A DNA stretch of 37,688 nt from positions 1 to 37,688 of the forward strand of contig QEXW01000142.1 of NCBI GenBank assembly GCA_003130845.1, written 5' to 3'. Numbering within the stretch: the first letter of the stretch is position 1; each line of letters opens with the position of its first letter. Under the pieces are notes generated by a model. The model was not told the origin of the DNA. It searched no databases and worked only from the letters and a program-made list of their open reading frames with translations. The position numbers and the translations under genes were made by a program. Below, one piece after another: positions 24,431 through 31,726 of this stretch. Origin of the DNA: Anaerolineae bacterium (lineage in GTDB: Bacteria > Chloroflexota > Anaerolineae > Anaerolineales > Villigracilaceae).

Positions 24431-26290
24431 ATGAGCGAAAACCGGCTGAAAAAGCGCCTGCAAAGCCTGTTCGAGGACATCGAAAACCTGGCCTCGCATC
24501 CCAACCCGGATGTAACTCTGATGCGTCGGGAATTAGATTCATTGCGCGCACGGGTTGCGGAAATTGAAACCCAGGTGGACCAATGGCAGGCTTCACTACA
24601 CTACCAACAAGTTGCCCGGCGGTTGGGGTCCTCTCTCTCTGCCTCGCTCTACGAAAAAGAACAAGTTGGGTTCGCCTGGATTAATGGCAAACTGGAACCC
24701 CTACGCTTGGCGCCGCTCTCTAAACTGGATGTGCAACGCGTCCTTTACATGCCCCTCACGGCTGAAAACAAATCCATTGGCGCCATCGTCGTTGAGCCAC
24801 CTGCAGAAAAAGATACCTGGCACTCCGATGAAAGCACACTGGTCGAATCGCTGGCTCGGCAGGTCTCGCTACAAATTCAGAATCTGCGCTTGCTCCAGGC
24901 AGCCGAACGCGCCCGCGCCGAAGCACAGGCCGCGACCCGCCGTTTCGCCCATGAAAGTTGGGCTTCCTTTCTCGATGCCATTCACCAAAACGAGCGAATT
25001 GGCTATGTGTACGACCAGGCCAGCGTTGAACCCTATACCGACCCGGCGCCCTCCGAAACCGGCATACAAGCCACCGTTTCTGTGCTAGAACAGCAAATTG
25101 GCCGCATCGTCCTCGAACAAGACCCCGCCAATCCCCTCAGTGAAGAAGACCAAGCCCTGGTCTCAGCCGTTGCCCGCCAATTAGGACAGCAAGTAGAAAA
25201 CTTGCGCTTGCTGGCCGATGCCGCCCGCGCCCGTGCTGAAGCCGAAGAAGCCACACGCCGCCTGACGCGCGAAAGTTGGAAGGGTTACACAGAGAAAAAA
25301 GAAAAACACTCCCTCGGTTTTCTCTATGACTCGAACCGCGTCACGCCACTCGAAGAAGTGCCCCAAAATATCACATTGGCAAAGCCCCTGGTTGTGCGCG
25401 GCGAGCCGATTGGCGAATTGGCCATTGCTGGACTAGATGAAGTTTCTCCCGAAATGGCCGCTCTGATGGATGCCATCGCGGCGCAAACCAGCCTGCATCT
25501 GGAGGCCCTGCGTCTGACCGAAGAACTGCAACGCCGCGCCGAAGAATTACAAGAACTGGACCGGCTCAAATCGTCTTTTCTCGCAAACATGAGCCATGAA
25601 TTGCGCACGCCATTGAACTCCATTTTAGGTTTTACGGACGTCATGCTAGAAGGGATTGACGGCCCACTGACCGAGTACATGGAAAACGACTTGCGCTTGA
25701 TTCAAAAGAACGGTCAGCACCTGCTCTCTCTCATCAACGACGTATTAGATATGGCCAAAATCGAATCGGGCCGTATGAACCTGCACCCCGAACGGTTCAA
25801 CTTGTACGACCTGATTCAAAATGTGATGAATATCACCTCCGCGCTGGCCAACGCCAAAAACCTAACCTTATTCATCGAACCAGATACCGACCCGGCGCTA
25901 GAAATTACCGCCGATGAAACCCGCATTAAACAAGTCCTAATCAACGTGGTCAACAACGCCATCAAATTCACCGAAAGCGGTTACATCTCTATCCATGCTG
26001 CTTGCACCGGCGATGATAAAATACTCATCACCGTCAACGACACCGGCATAGGCATCCCCGCTGACCATTTAGAGAAAATCTTCCAAGAATTTTCACAGGT
26101 AGATACATCCACCACCCGCAAAGTAGGCGGCACGGGGCTTGGGCTACCCATCAGCCGCCGCCTGGTAGAATTGCATGGCGGGCGCATGTGGGCCGAAAGT
26201 GCCGGTATCCCCGGCGAAGGGTCCACCTTCTACATTGAACTGCCCATCCAAGCCAAAATCACCGAAATCGTTGAAAAGAGAGTCAGATAG
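24431..26290 (+). CDS. Soluble histidine kinase with three mini-GAF modules
   Basis: 619 residues with no membrane span. An N-terminal coiled coil (~1-60) leads to three consecutive ~100-residue modules (~60-160, ~167-262, ~272-365), the last two starting TRRxxxESWxxxxxxxxxxxxxGYxYD or a close variant. A short coiled coil joins them to HisKA with His389 in MSHELRTPLNSILGFTDVM, and to an HATPase domain with NVVNNAIKF, DTGIGI and GGTGLGLPISRRLVELHGG. It is the only complete kinase in the 16173-28735 row and is flanked by three sensors lacking transmitters and by receivers lacking kinases, so it probably collects the sensors' signals and phosphorylates the neighbouring receivers (inference from order and domain content). 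Confidence 0.92.
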   Translation: MSENRLKKRLQSLFEDIENLASHPNPDVTLMRRELDSLRARVAEIETQVDQWQASLHYQQVARRLGSSLSASLYEKEQVGFAWINGKLEPLRLAPLSKLDVQRVLYMPLTAENKSIGAIVVEPPAEKDTWHSDESTLVESLARQVSLQIQNLRLLQAAERARAEAQAATRRFAHESWASFLDAIHQNERIGYVYDQASVEPYTDPAPSETGIQATVSVLEQQIGRIVLEQDPANPLSEEDQALVSAVARQLGQQVENLRLLADAARARAEAEEATRRLTRESWKGYTEKKEKHSLGFLYDSNRVTPLEEVPQNITLAKPLVVRGEPIGELAIAGLDEVSPEMAALMDAIAAQTSLHLEALRLTEELQRRAEELQELDRLKSSFLANMSHELRTPLNSILGFTDVMLEGIDGPLTEYMENDLRLIQKNGQHLLSLINDVLDMAKIESGRMNLHPERFNLYDLIQNVMNITSALANAKNLTLFIEPDTDPALEITADETRIKQVLINVVNNAIKFTESGYISIHAACTGDDKILITVNDTGIGIPADHLEKIFQEFSQVDTSTTRKVGGTGLGLPISRRLVELHGGRMWAESAGIPGEGSTFYIELPIQAKITEIVEKRVR

Positions 26291-26292
26291 TC

Positions 26293-27960
26293 ATGTCCAA
26301 ACCAGTTCACTTGGAATGCACCGCTTGTGGTCATCATCAGCCCTATCAACCCTTTGCCCCCGTGCGCTGCGAACAATGCGGCTCGCAATGGCTCGAAACG
26401 CGCTACGACTACGCAACGTTCAAGCGGGAAATTTTACGCGGACTGCCCGGACGTCCTTGGAACATGTGGCGTTACCAAGATGTCTTACCGGTAGAAAACC
26501 CGACCAAACTGGATTTATACCCCGCCGGTGGCACCCCGCTATGGCTCTCACAACGCTTTGCACCTGCCCTAGGACATGCAAACGTTTATATCAAAGATGA
26601 ACGCTACGGGCCAACCAGCTCCTTCAAAGACCGCCAAGCCGCTGGCGCCGTAGCTGCCATGCTCGAAAATGGCATCAAAGAAGCGGTGATTGCCTCCACC
26701 GGCAACGCCGCCGTAGCCTATGCCGCTGCCTGCGCGCGCGCCGGCATCAAACTCTGGGTGTTCATGACCAGCCTCGTGCCGCAAGAAAAACTGCGCGAAG
26801 CCGCCCTATTTGGGGCTGAAGTCATTCGCGTCAGCGGCAACTACGACCAGACCAAACAAATTGCCGCGCAATTTGCCCAACGCCGCCGTCTGCTGCTCGA
26901 CCGAGGGGCGAACTCGATCCCAGCACGCGAATCGATGAAAACGATTGCCTATGAAATTGTCGAGCAACTCGGCTGGCGCGCCCCAGATTGGTATTTGCAA
27001 GCCGTCAGTGGCGGCATGGGGCCGATTGGCGTGTACCAGGGCTTTGAGGAACTCTTGCGCATGGGGTTGATTGACCGCATCCCCAAACTCGCCATCATCC
27101 AGGCCGAAGGCTGTGCGCCAATGGTGCGCGCCTTCAAGGCCAGAAAATCCATTGCCGACCCGGTCATCCCCGATACCTCCATCATCATCCTTTCCACAGG
27201 CGACCCGGGCGCCTCGTACACCCATCTCTGGGAACTCAGCCAGAAATATGGTGGGGTCATGGAATCCGTCAGTGATGCCCAGGCCTTCGATGCCATGCGT
27301 TCCCTCGCCAAAAGCGAAGGCATGGCCGTCGAACCCGCCACCGCTGTCGCTTTTGCCGGGCTAGAAAAACTGCTGCGCGAAAAGGTCATCCAACCGGATG
27401 AACTGGTTGTCGTCAACTGCACCGGCCATACCTTCCCGGTAGAAAAACATGTCCTGGGCGACCAATGGGCTGTAGATGTCCACCTGAGCGAAGGCCAAGC
27501 ACCCGCCCCGCGCGAGGGCCTGCAAGCCGCGCTCGAAAACCTGGATGAAAAAGCCACCACCGTTCTCCTGATTGACGACAACGATGACGATTCGCTGCTC
27601 ATCCGCCGCATTCTCGAAGCCCGCAAATCCTACCGCGTCTTCCGCGCCCGCGATGGCTGGGAAGGCCTCTCGATGGCGCGCCAGAAATTACCCGACCTAA
27701 TCATCAGCGATTTGACCATGCCCGGCATAGATGGATTTGGCCTAGTGGAAGAGTTAAAACTCGACCCGCGCACAGCGCACATCCCGATTGTCGTCGTCAG
27801 CGCCAAAGACATCACCAACGAAGAACGGCAACGCCTAAGCGGCCACATCCAAGCGCTCTACCAGAAAGGCTCACTCACCCCACGCAAATTCGTCGAACAG
27901 GTTGTGCAGACCATCGAAGAAGAAAAAAGCGGCGAAAAAGGAGCCAAAAAGAATGGGTAG
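26293..27960 (+). CDS. Threonine-synthase-like PLP enzyme fused to a C-terminal receiver domain
   Basis: 555 residues. Residues 1-405 form a fold-type II PLP enzyme of the ThrC family: N-terminal zinc ribbon (Cys9, Cys12, Cys26, Cys29), Schiff-base Lys112 in SSFKDRQA, the STGNAAVAYAAACARAG substrate loop, the phosphate-cup SGGMGPIGVYQGF and STGDPGASYTHLWEL. Threonine synthase converts O-phosphohomoserine to threonine; related members act on other amino acids, so the exact reaction is open. Residues ~420-540 are a receiver: LLIDDNDDDSLLIRRIL, phosphoacceptor Asp473 (LIISDLTMPGIDG), Ser in VVVSAKD and Lys in LYQKGS. The frame is continuous with no stop or frameshift at the junction. It starts three bases after the kinase stop and overlaps the next receiver gene by eight bases. 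Confidence 0.92.
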   Translation: MSKPVHLECTACGHHQPYQPFAPVRCEQCGSQWLETRYDYATFKREILRGLPGRPWNMWRYQDVLPVENPTKLDLYPAGGTPLWLSQRFAPALGHANVYIKDERYGPTSSFKDRQAAGAVAAMLENGIKEAVIASTGNAAVAYAAACARAGIKLWVFMTSLVPQEKLREAALFGAEVIRVSGNYDQTKQIAAQFAQRRRLLLDRGANSIPARESMKTIAYEIVEQLGWRAPDWYLQAVSGGMGPIGVYQGFEELLRMGLIDRIPKLAIIQAEGCAPMVRAFKARKSIADPVIPDTSIIILSTGDPGASYTHLWELSQKYGGVMESVSDAQAFDAMRSLAKSEGMAVEPATAVAFAGLEKLLREKVIQPDELVVVNCTGHTFPVEKHVLGDQWAVDVHLSEGQAPAPREGLQAALENLDEKATTVLLIDDNDDDSLLIRRILEARKSYRVFRARDGWEGLSMARQKLPDLIISDLTMPGIDGFGLVEELKLDPRTAHIPIVVVSAKDITNEERQRLSGHIQALYQKGSLTPRKFVEQVVQTIEEEKSGEKGAKKNG

Positions 27961-28333
27961 AAACATCTTGTGCATTGAAGATAATCCAGATAACATGATG
28001 CTCTTCAGGCGCGTTTTAGAGGCTTCTGGGTTCCAAATACTACAAGCCTTCAATGGACTCGATGGTTTGAAAATGGCCCAAAGCGAGCCGATAGACTTGA
28101 TTTTGCTCGACATCAACTTACCCGACATTGACGGCTACGAAGTCACCCGCCGCTTTCGTCAGAGCACACATCCTAGCGCCGCCCATTTGCCCATCTTGAT
28201 TATCACCGCCAACGTACAAAAACGAGATGTGGACCAAGCCATGGCCGCCGGCGCCACCGAATTTATCACCAAACCCATCGATATTTTTGCATTGTGTGAT
28301 AAAGTAGAAGAGTATTTATCTGCGTGTAAATAG
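27953..28333 (+). CDS. Single-domain response regulator, first of a tandem pair
   Basis: 126 residues, receiver only: Glu9/Asp10 in CIEDNPDNMM, phosphoacceptor Asp53 (LILLDINLPDIDGYEV), Thr in IITAN and Lys107 (FITKPID). The ATG at 27953 overlaps the end of the enzyme-receiver gene by eight bases and has AAGGAG upstream; a longer reading from 27902 adds only a lysine-rich stretch from the overlapping frame. It is closely similar to the next protein, with identical EDNPDNM and LILLDINLPDIDGYEV blocks, so the two arose by duplication. The DivK-like style suggests a shuttle or sink receiver. Confidence 0.92.
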   Translation: MGRNILCIEDNPDNMMLFRRVLEASGFQILQAFNGLDGLKMAQSEPIDLILLDINLPDIDGYEVTRRFRQSTHPSAAHLPILIITANVQKRDVDQAMAAGATEFITKPIDIFALCDKVEEYLSACK

Positions 28334-28354
28334 GCACGCGAGGAGACTCCTAAA

Positions 28355-28735
28355 ATGGGAAACGTCGTCCTATACATTGAGGACAATCCCGACAACATGT
28401 TGCTCGTCAAACGCGCCCTCGAATCGCGCGGCTACCGCCTTTTACAAGCCACCACCGGCTTACAAGGGGTGGAGATGGCCGAACGCGAAAATATAGATTT
28501 AATCTTGCTCGACATCAACTTACCCGATATTGACGGTTACGAAGTGGCACACCGCCTGCGGCACAGCAAAAAAACCGCCCTAGCATACACCCCCATCATT
28601 GCCATCACCGCCAACGCCCTCAAAGGTGACGCCGAAAAAGCCCTGGCCGCCGGCTGCGACGTTTACATGTCTAAACCCATCAACATCCGTGAACTCTGGG
28701 CACAAGTGGAAGGCTTTCTCCCCTCGCCAGGATAA
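28355..28735 (+). CDS. Single-domain response regulator, second of a tandem pair
   Basis: 126 residues, receiver only: Glu9/Asp10 in YIEDNPDNML, Asp53 in LILLDINLPDIDGYEV, Thr in AITAN and Lys107 (YMSKPIN). GAGGAG precedes the ATG. It is the last gene of the row and is followed by a strong terminator. Compared with its twin, the alpha4-beta5 surface differs (AEKALAAGCDVYMSKPINIRELW versus VDQAMAAGATEFITKPIDIFALC), the face that usually contacts partners, which hints at different targets. Confidence 0.92.
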   Translation: MGNVVLYIEDNPDNMLLVKRALESRGYRLLQATTGLQGVEMAERENIDLILLDINLPDIDGYEVAHRLRHSKKTALAYTPIIAITANALKGDAEKALAAGCDVYMSKPINIRELWAQVEGFLPSPG

Positions 28736-28761
28736 TCTCTCCTACCCACATACAAACCCTG

Positions 28762-28811
28762 ACGCCAGACCGCCCATTCAGTTGAAACCAGGTCTGGCGT
28801 TTTATTTTATT
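28762..28811 (+). terminator. Rho-independent terminator closing the sensor/receiver row
   Basis: A 10-bp perfect stem, ACGCCAGACC (28762-28771) with 28791-28800, a 19-base loop, and the run TTTTATTTTATT directly after it. Confidence 0.85.
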
Positions 28812-28884
28812 GCTTGTACCCCGCTGATAAGCACAGAGTACTTCATCTCACTGATTGCGCCTAACTTTTTAGCCAAACTCTGGC

Positions 28885-28913
28885 TTGACGCCCTTCCCCG
28901 AAGCATGTAATAT
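28885..28913 (+). promoter_or_regulatory. Promoter of the carbohydrate gene group
   Basis: TTGACG (28885-28890), a spacer of exactly 17 bases and TAATAT (28908-28913), 34 bases before the ATG at 28947. An AGGAG ribosome-binding site lies between. Confidence 0.65.
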
Positions 28914-28946
28914 CACCCCGAATCTACCCCTCGCAGGAGCAATCAA

Positions 28947-29828
28947 ATGAACACTGGCGATTTTAACGGCTGGTCAACCCGCATCATCGAAAACCATTTC
29001 CTACGGCTAGAAGTTCTGACCACTTCCCCCCGCATTGTGCGGCTGTTTCCCTTTGGCAAAGCCAACCTATTTGCCGATTTGGGCAACGAATATAACGAAA
29101 CCCCCTACGGACTGTTCTACTTCCGGGGCGGACATCGTTTGTGGCACGCGCCCGAAGCCATGCCGCGCACCTATATTCCCGATAACGAAGGCGCGGTCAT
29201 CAGCGCAATCCCCAACGGCGTGCGCATCGAACAACCGGCTGAACCCTGGACGCACATCGCAAAAAGCATCGAAATTCGCTTAAACGAAAACCAACCGCAA
29301 GTTATCCTGCAGCATGAAATGCGCAACGATGGCCCTTGGACGGTGGAATTTGCCCCCTGGGCGCTGACCATGTTCCGCCTGGGCGGTGTGGGCATCTTCC
29401 CCCAACCGGTAGGGAATGCCGACCCGGCCGGTCTGCTCGCCAACCGCCAACTCGCCATCTGGCCTTATACCAAACTGGATGACCCGCGCCTGACCCTGCG
29501 CGACGACTTCATCCTGCTACGCGCAAGTGGCGGCCTGCCCCCCGTCAAAGTAGGTTACTTCAACCCACACGGCTGGCAAGGCTATTATTTAGAAGGGACG
29601 CTGTTCATCAAACGCTTCGACCCGCTGCCCGGCGCCAATTTCCCCGATGGCGGCTGCAACACCGAAACCTACACCAACCATCAATTCATCGAACTAGAAA
29701 GTCTCGGCCCTCTCACCCGCGTTGCCCCCGGCGAAACCATCACCCACACCGAAACCTGGGAACTATATCACGGCTTAGAACACCCCCTCATCCCCCCTGC
29801 CCTGGCAGATGTGATACAACAAAATTGA
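28947..29828 (+). CDS. Galactose-mutarotase-like beta-sandwich protein (DUF4380-type)
   Basis: 293 residues, soluble, no signal peptide. The strand-rich pattern fits the aldose-1-epimerase-like superfamily: early NHFLRLEVLTTSPRIVRLFPFGKANLFADL, FRGGHRLWHAPEAMPRTYIPDN (position of the family's substrate-binding region), ILQHEMRNDGPWTVEFAPWALTMF and a final ETITHTETWELY. It resembles proteins annotated DUF4380, whose activity is not established; it could be a mutarotase or a carbohydrate-binding protein. It begins the group that contains an alpha-L-fucosidase and a ROK sugar kinase, which supports a sugar role. Recognition is from motif memory, so family assignment is moderate. Confidence 0.65.
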   Translation: MNTGDFNGWSTRIIENHFLRLEVLTTSPRIVRLFPFGKANLFADLGNEYNETPYGLFYFRGGHRLWHAPEAMPRTYIPDNEGAVISAIPNGVRIEQPAEPWTHIAKSIEIRLNENQPQVILQHEMRNDGPWTVEFAPWALTMFRLGGVGIFPQPVGNADPAGLLANRQLAIWPYTKLDDPRLTLRDDFILLRASGGLPPVKVGYFNPHGWQGYYLEGTLFIKRFDPLPGANFPDGGCNTETYTNHQFIELESLGPLTRVAPGETITHTETWELYHGLEHPLIPPALADVIQQN

Positions 29829-29852
29829 TGTTACCTGCTTAGGAGCCAAACA

Positions 29853-30338
29853 ATGGACGCACTCGAAGCCATTCGCACACGCCGCAGCATTCGTAAATTC
29901 ACCAGCGCAGCCGTGCCTAAGGCTGACCTAGAAACCATCGTAGATGCAGGTCGTCTGGCCGCTACCGGCCACAACGAACAACCGTGGGATTTCATCGTGA
30001 TTACAGAACCGACGACCATTATGCAATTTTTACCCGCCGCACCCTGGATTATCCAAGCAGCAGCAGTGATTGCCGTCGTTCTCGACCCCAAAAGCCGCTG
30101 GTGGGTGGAAGATGGCGCCGCCGCCATTCAAAACATGTTGATAGCCAGCACTGCGCTTGGTTACGGCGCGTGCTGGATTCAGGGGGATGTGATTCCACGC
30201 GAAGAACACTTTAAGACTTTACTGAATATTCCTGACGAAAAACGTCTGATGGCCCTCATCCCAATTGGCGTTCCCGCTGAAAGACCAGAACGTGAAAAAA
30301 AGCCGCTGACACAAGTCATTCACTGGGAAAAATTTTGA
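29853..30338 (+). CDS. Nitroreductase-family FMN oxidoreductase
   Basis: 161 residues, the short form of the family. Seen: the N-terminal MDALEAIRTRRSIRKFTSAAVP with the FMN-binding Arg-Arg-Ser, then AGRLAATGHNEQPWDFIVI (family: A.SA.N.QPW.F), DGAAAIQNMLIASTALGYGACWIQGD and the C-terminal LIPIGVPAE. Such dimeric enzymes reduce nitro groups, quinones or other acceptors with NAD(P)H. Asn-Glu-Gln-Pro replaces the common Ser-x-x-N-x-Q-P run only slightly. It is preceded by AGGAG, lies 24 bases after the mutarotase-fold gene and 10 bases before the fucosidase gene. The link to sugar use is unclear. Confidence 0.88.
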   Translation: MDALEAIRTRRSIRKFTSAAVPKADLETIVDAGRLAATGHNEQPWDFIVITEPTTIMQFLPAAPWIIQAAAVIAVVLDPKSRWWVEDGAAAIQNMLIASTALGYGACWIQGDVIPREEHFKTLLNIPDEKRLMALIPIGVPAERPEREKKPLTQVIHWEKF

Positions 30339-30348
30339 AAGGAAAACG

Positions 30349-31668
30349 ATGGAAACCTCGCTCCACCCCCGCATCGCAGCCCGCAACGAACGCACCCAGT
30401 GGTTTCGTCAAGCGCGCTTTGGCATGTTCATCCATTGGGGACTGTATGCCATCCCGGCACGCGGCGAATGGGTCCGCAGCCATGAACGCCTCAGCAATGA
30501 AGACTACCAACCATACTTCGATGAATTCCATCCCACCTGCTACGACCCGCAGGCCTGGGCTGCCCTGGCGCGCCGCGCCGGAATGCAATATGCCGTACTC
30601 ACGGCCAAACATCACGACGGCTTTTGCTTGTTTGACAGCCAGCTGACCGATTACAAATCCACCAACACTCCCTGCCGGCGTGACTTGGTGCGGGAATACG
30701 TAGATGCCTTCCGTGCCGAGGGGCTGCGCGTTGGTCTGTACTACTCTCTACTCGACTGGCATCATCCAGATTACCCCGCCTATGGCGACCGCTTTCACCC
30801 CATGCGAGATAACCCACAATACAAAAACCGCACCCAAGATTTTAACCGTTACCTAGAGTACTTTCATGGCCAAGTGCGTGAACTGCTCACAAACTACGGC
30901 CCCATTGACATCATCTGGTTCGATTTCTCCTACGACCAAATGAGCGGCGAAACCTGGCGCGCCACTGCGCTGGTGGAAATGGCGCGCACCCTGCAACCCA
31001 ACCTGCTCATTGACAACCGCCTCGATGCTTCGGGCGACACCAATCGCAGCATCGAAAGCCTAGAACCACCGCCCTACTGCGGCGATTTTGCCTGCCCCGA
31101 ACAAATCATCCCCCCACAGGGGTTGACCGATGAAGTCGGGCGGCCTGTCCCCTGGGAAGCCTGCCTAACCCTCAACAATCACTGGGGCTACTGTGCCGCC
31201 GACCACGACTACAAATCACCCCGCCAGGTGATTCGTGCCTTGGTGGAATGCGTCAGCAAAGGCGGCAACATGCTACTGAATGTCGGCCCAAATGCGCACG
31301 GTGAAATCCCGCCCGAATCTGTCGAAATCTTAGAACAGGTAGGAAAATGGATGCGCCACAACGGCGAAAGTATCTACGGCTGCGGCCAAGCCCCCTTACC
31401 CAAACCGGAATGGGGACGCTACACCCAAAATGGGAACATGCTCTACGCCCACATCTTTGAGCGCGGCATTGGCCCAATCAACCTGCGTGGGCTAAACGGC
31501 AAAATCCGCAAAGCGCGCCTACTGGCCGATGGCTCAGAAATCAAACTCAGCCGCCCCTGGAATGTTCATGACTACCCACAAGATGCTTTCATCGAGTTCC
31601 CCTCCGCACACTTGCCGGATGAAACCGATACAGTTGTCGCACTCGAACTCGAAGCGGAGTCTCTTTAA
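30349..31668 (+). CDS. Alpha-L-fucosidase (glycoside hydrolase family 29), intracellular
   Basis: 439 residues. The GH29 barrel is evident: FGMFIHWGLYAIPARGEWV (24-42), YAVLTAKHHDGFCLFDS (81-97), VGLYYSLLDWHHPDY, and the nucleophile Asp192 in IDIIWFDFSYD (family: WFDG/N). Also present are NNHWGYCAADHDYKSPRQVIRALVECVSKGGNMLLNVGP and a C-terminal beta domain. The enzyme removes alpha-L-fucose from glycans by a retaining mechanism. There is no signal peptide, so it should act on imported oligosaccharides in the cytoplasm. No sugar transporter is nearby. It lies upstream of the ROK kinase and downstream of the mutarotase-like and nitroreductase genes on one strand. Confidence 0.92.
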   Translation: METSLHPRIAARNERTQWFRQARFGMFIHWGLYAIPARGEWVRSHERLSNEDYQPYFDEFHPTCYDPQAWAALARRAGMQYAVLTAKHHDGFCLFDSQLTDYKSTNTPCRRDLVREYVDAFRAEGLRVGLYYSLLDWHHPDYPAYGDRFHPMRDNPQYKNRTQDFNRYLEYFHGQVRELLTNYGPIDIIWFDFSYDQMSGETWRATALVEMARTLQPNLLIDNRLDASGDTNRSIESLEPPPYCGDFACPEQIIPPQGLTDEVGRPVPWEACLTLNNHWGYCAADHDYKSPRQVIRALVECVSKGGNMLLNVGPNAHGEIPPESVEILEQVGKWMRHNGESIYGCGQAPLPKPEWGRYTQNGNMLYAHIFERGIGPINLRGLNGKIRKARLLADGSEIKLSRPWNVHDYPQDAFIEFPSAHLPDETDTVVALELEAESL

Positions 31669-31726
31669 ATCTGATGATAAAATCAGCCCGCAATTTTTAC
31701 TTTCATAAGAAAGGTCTCATGACAGC

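Noticed and set aside
26949-27626. A 225-codon minus-strand open frame
   Set aside because: It is antisense to the enzyme-receiver fusion. The plus frame has full active-site motifs on both sides of the junction.
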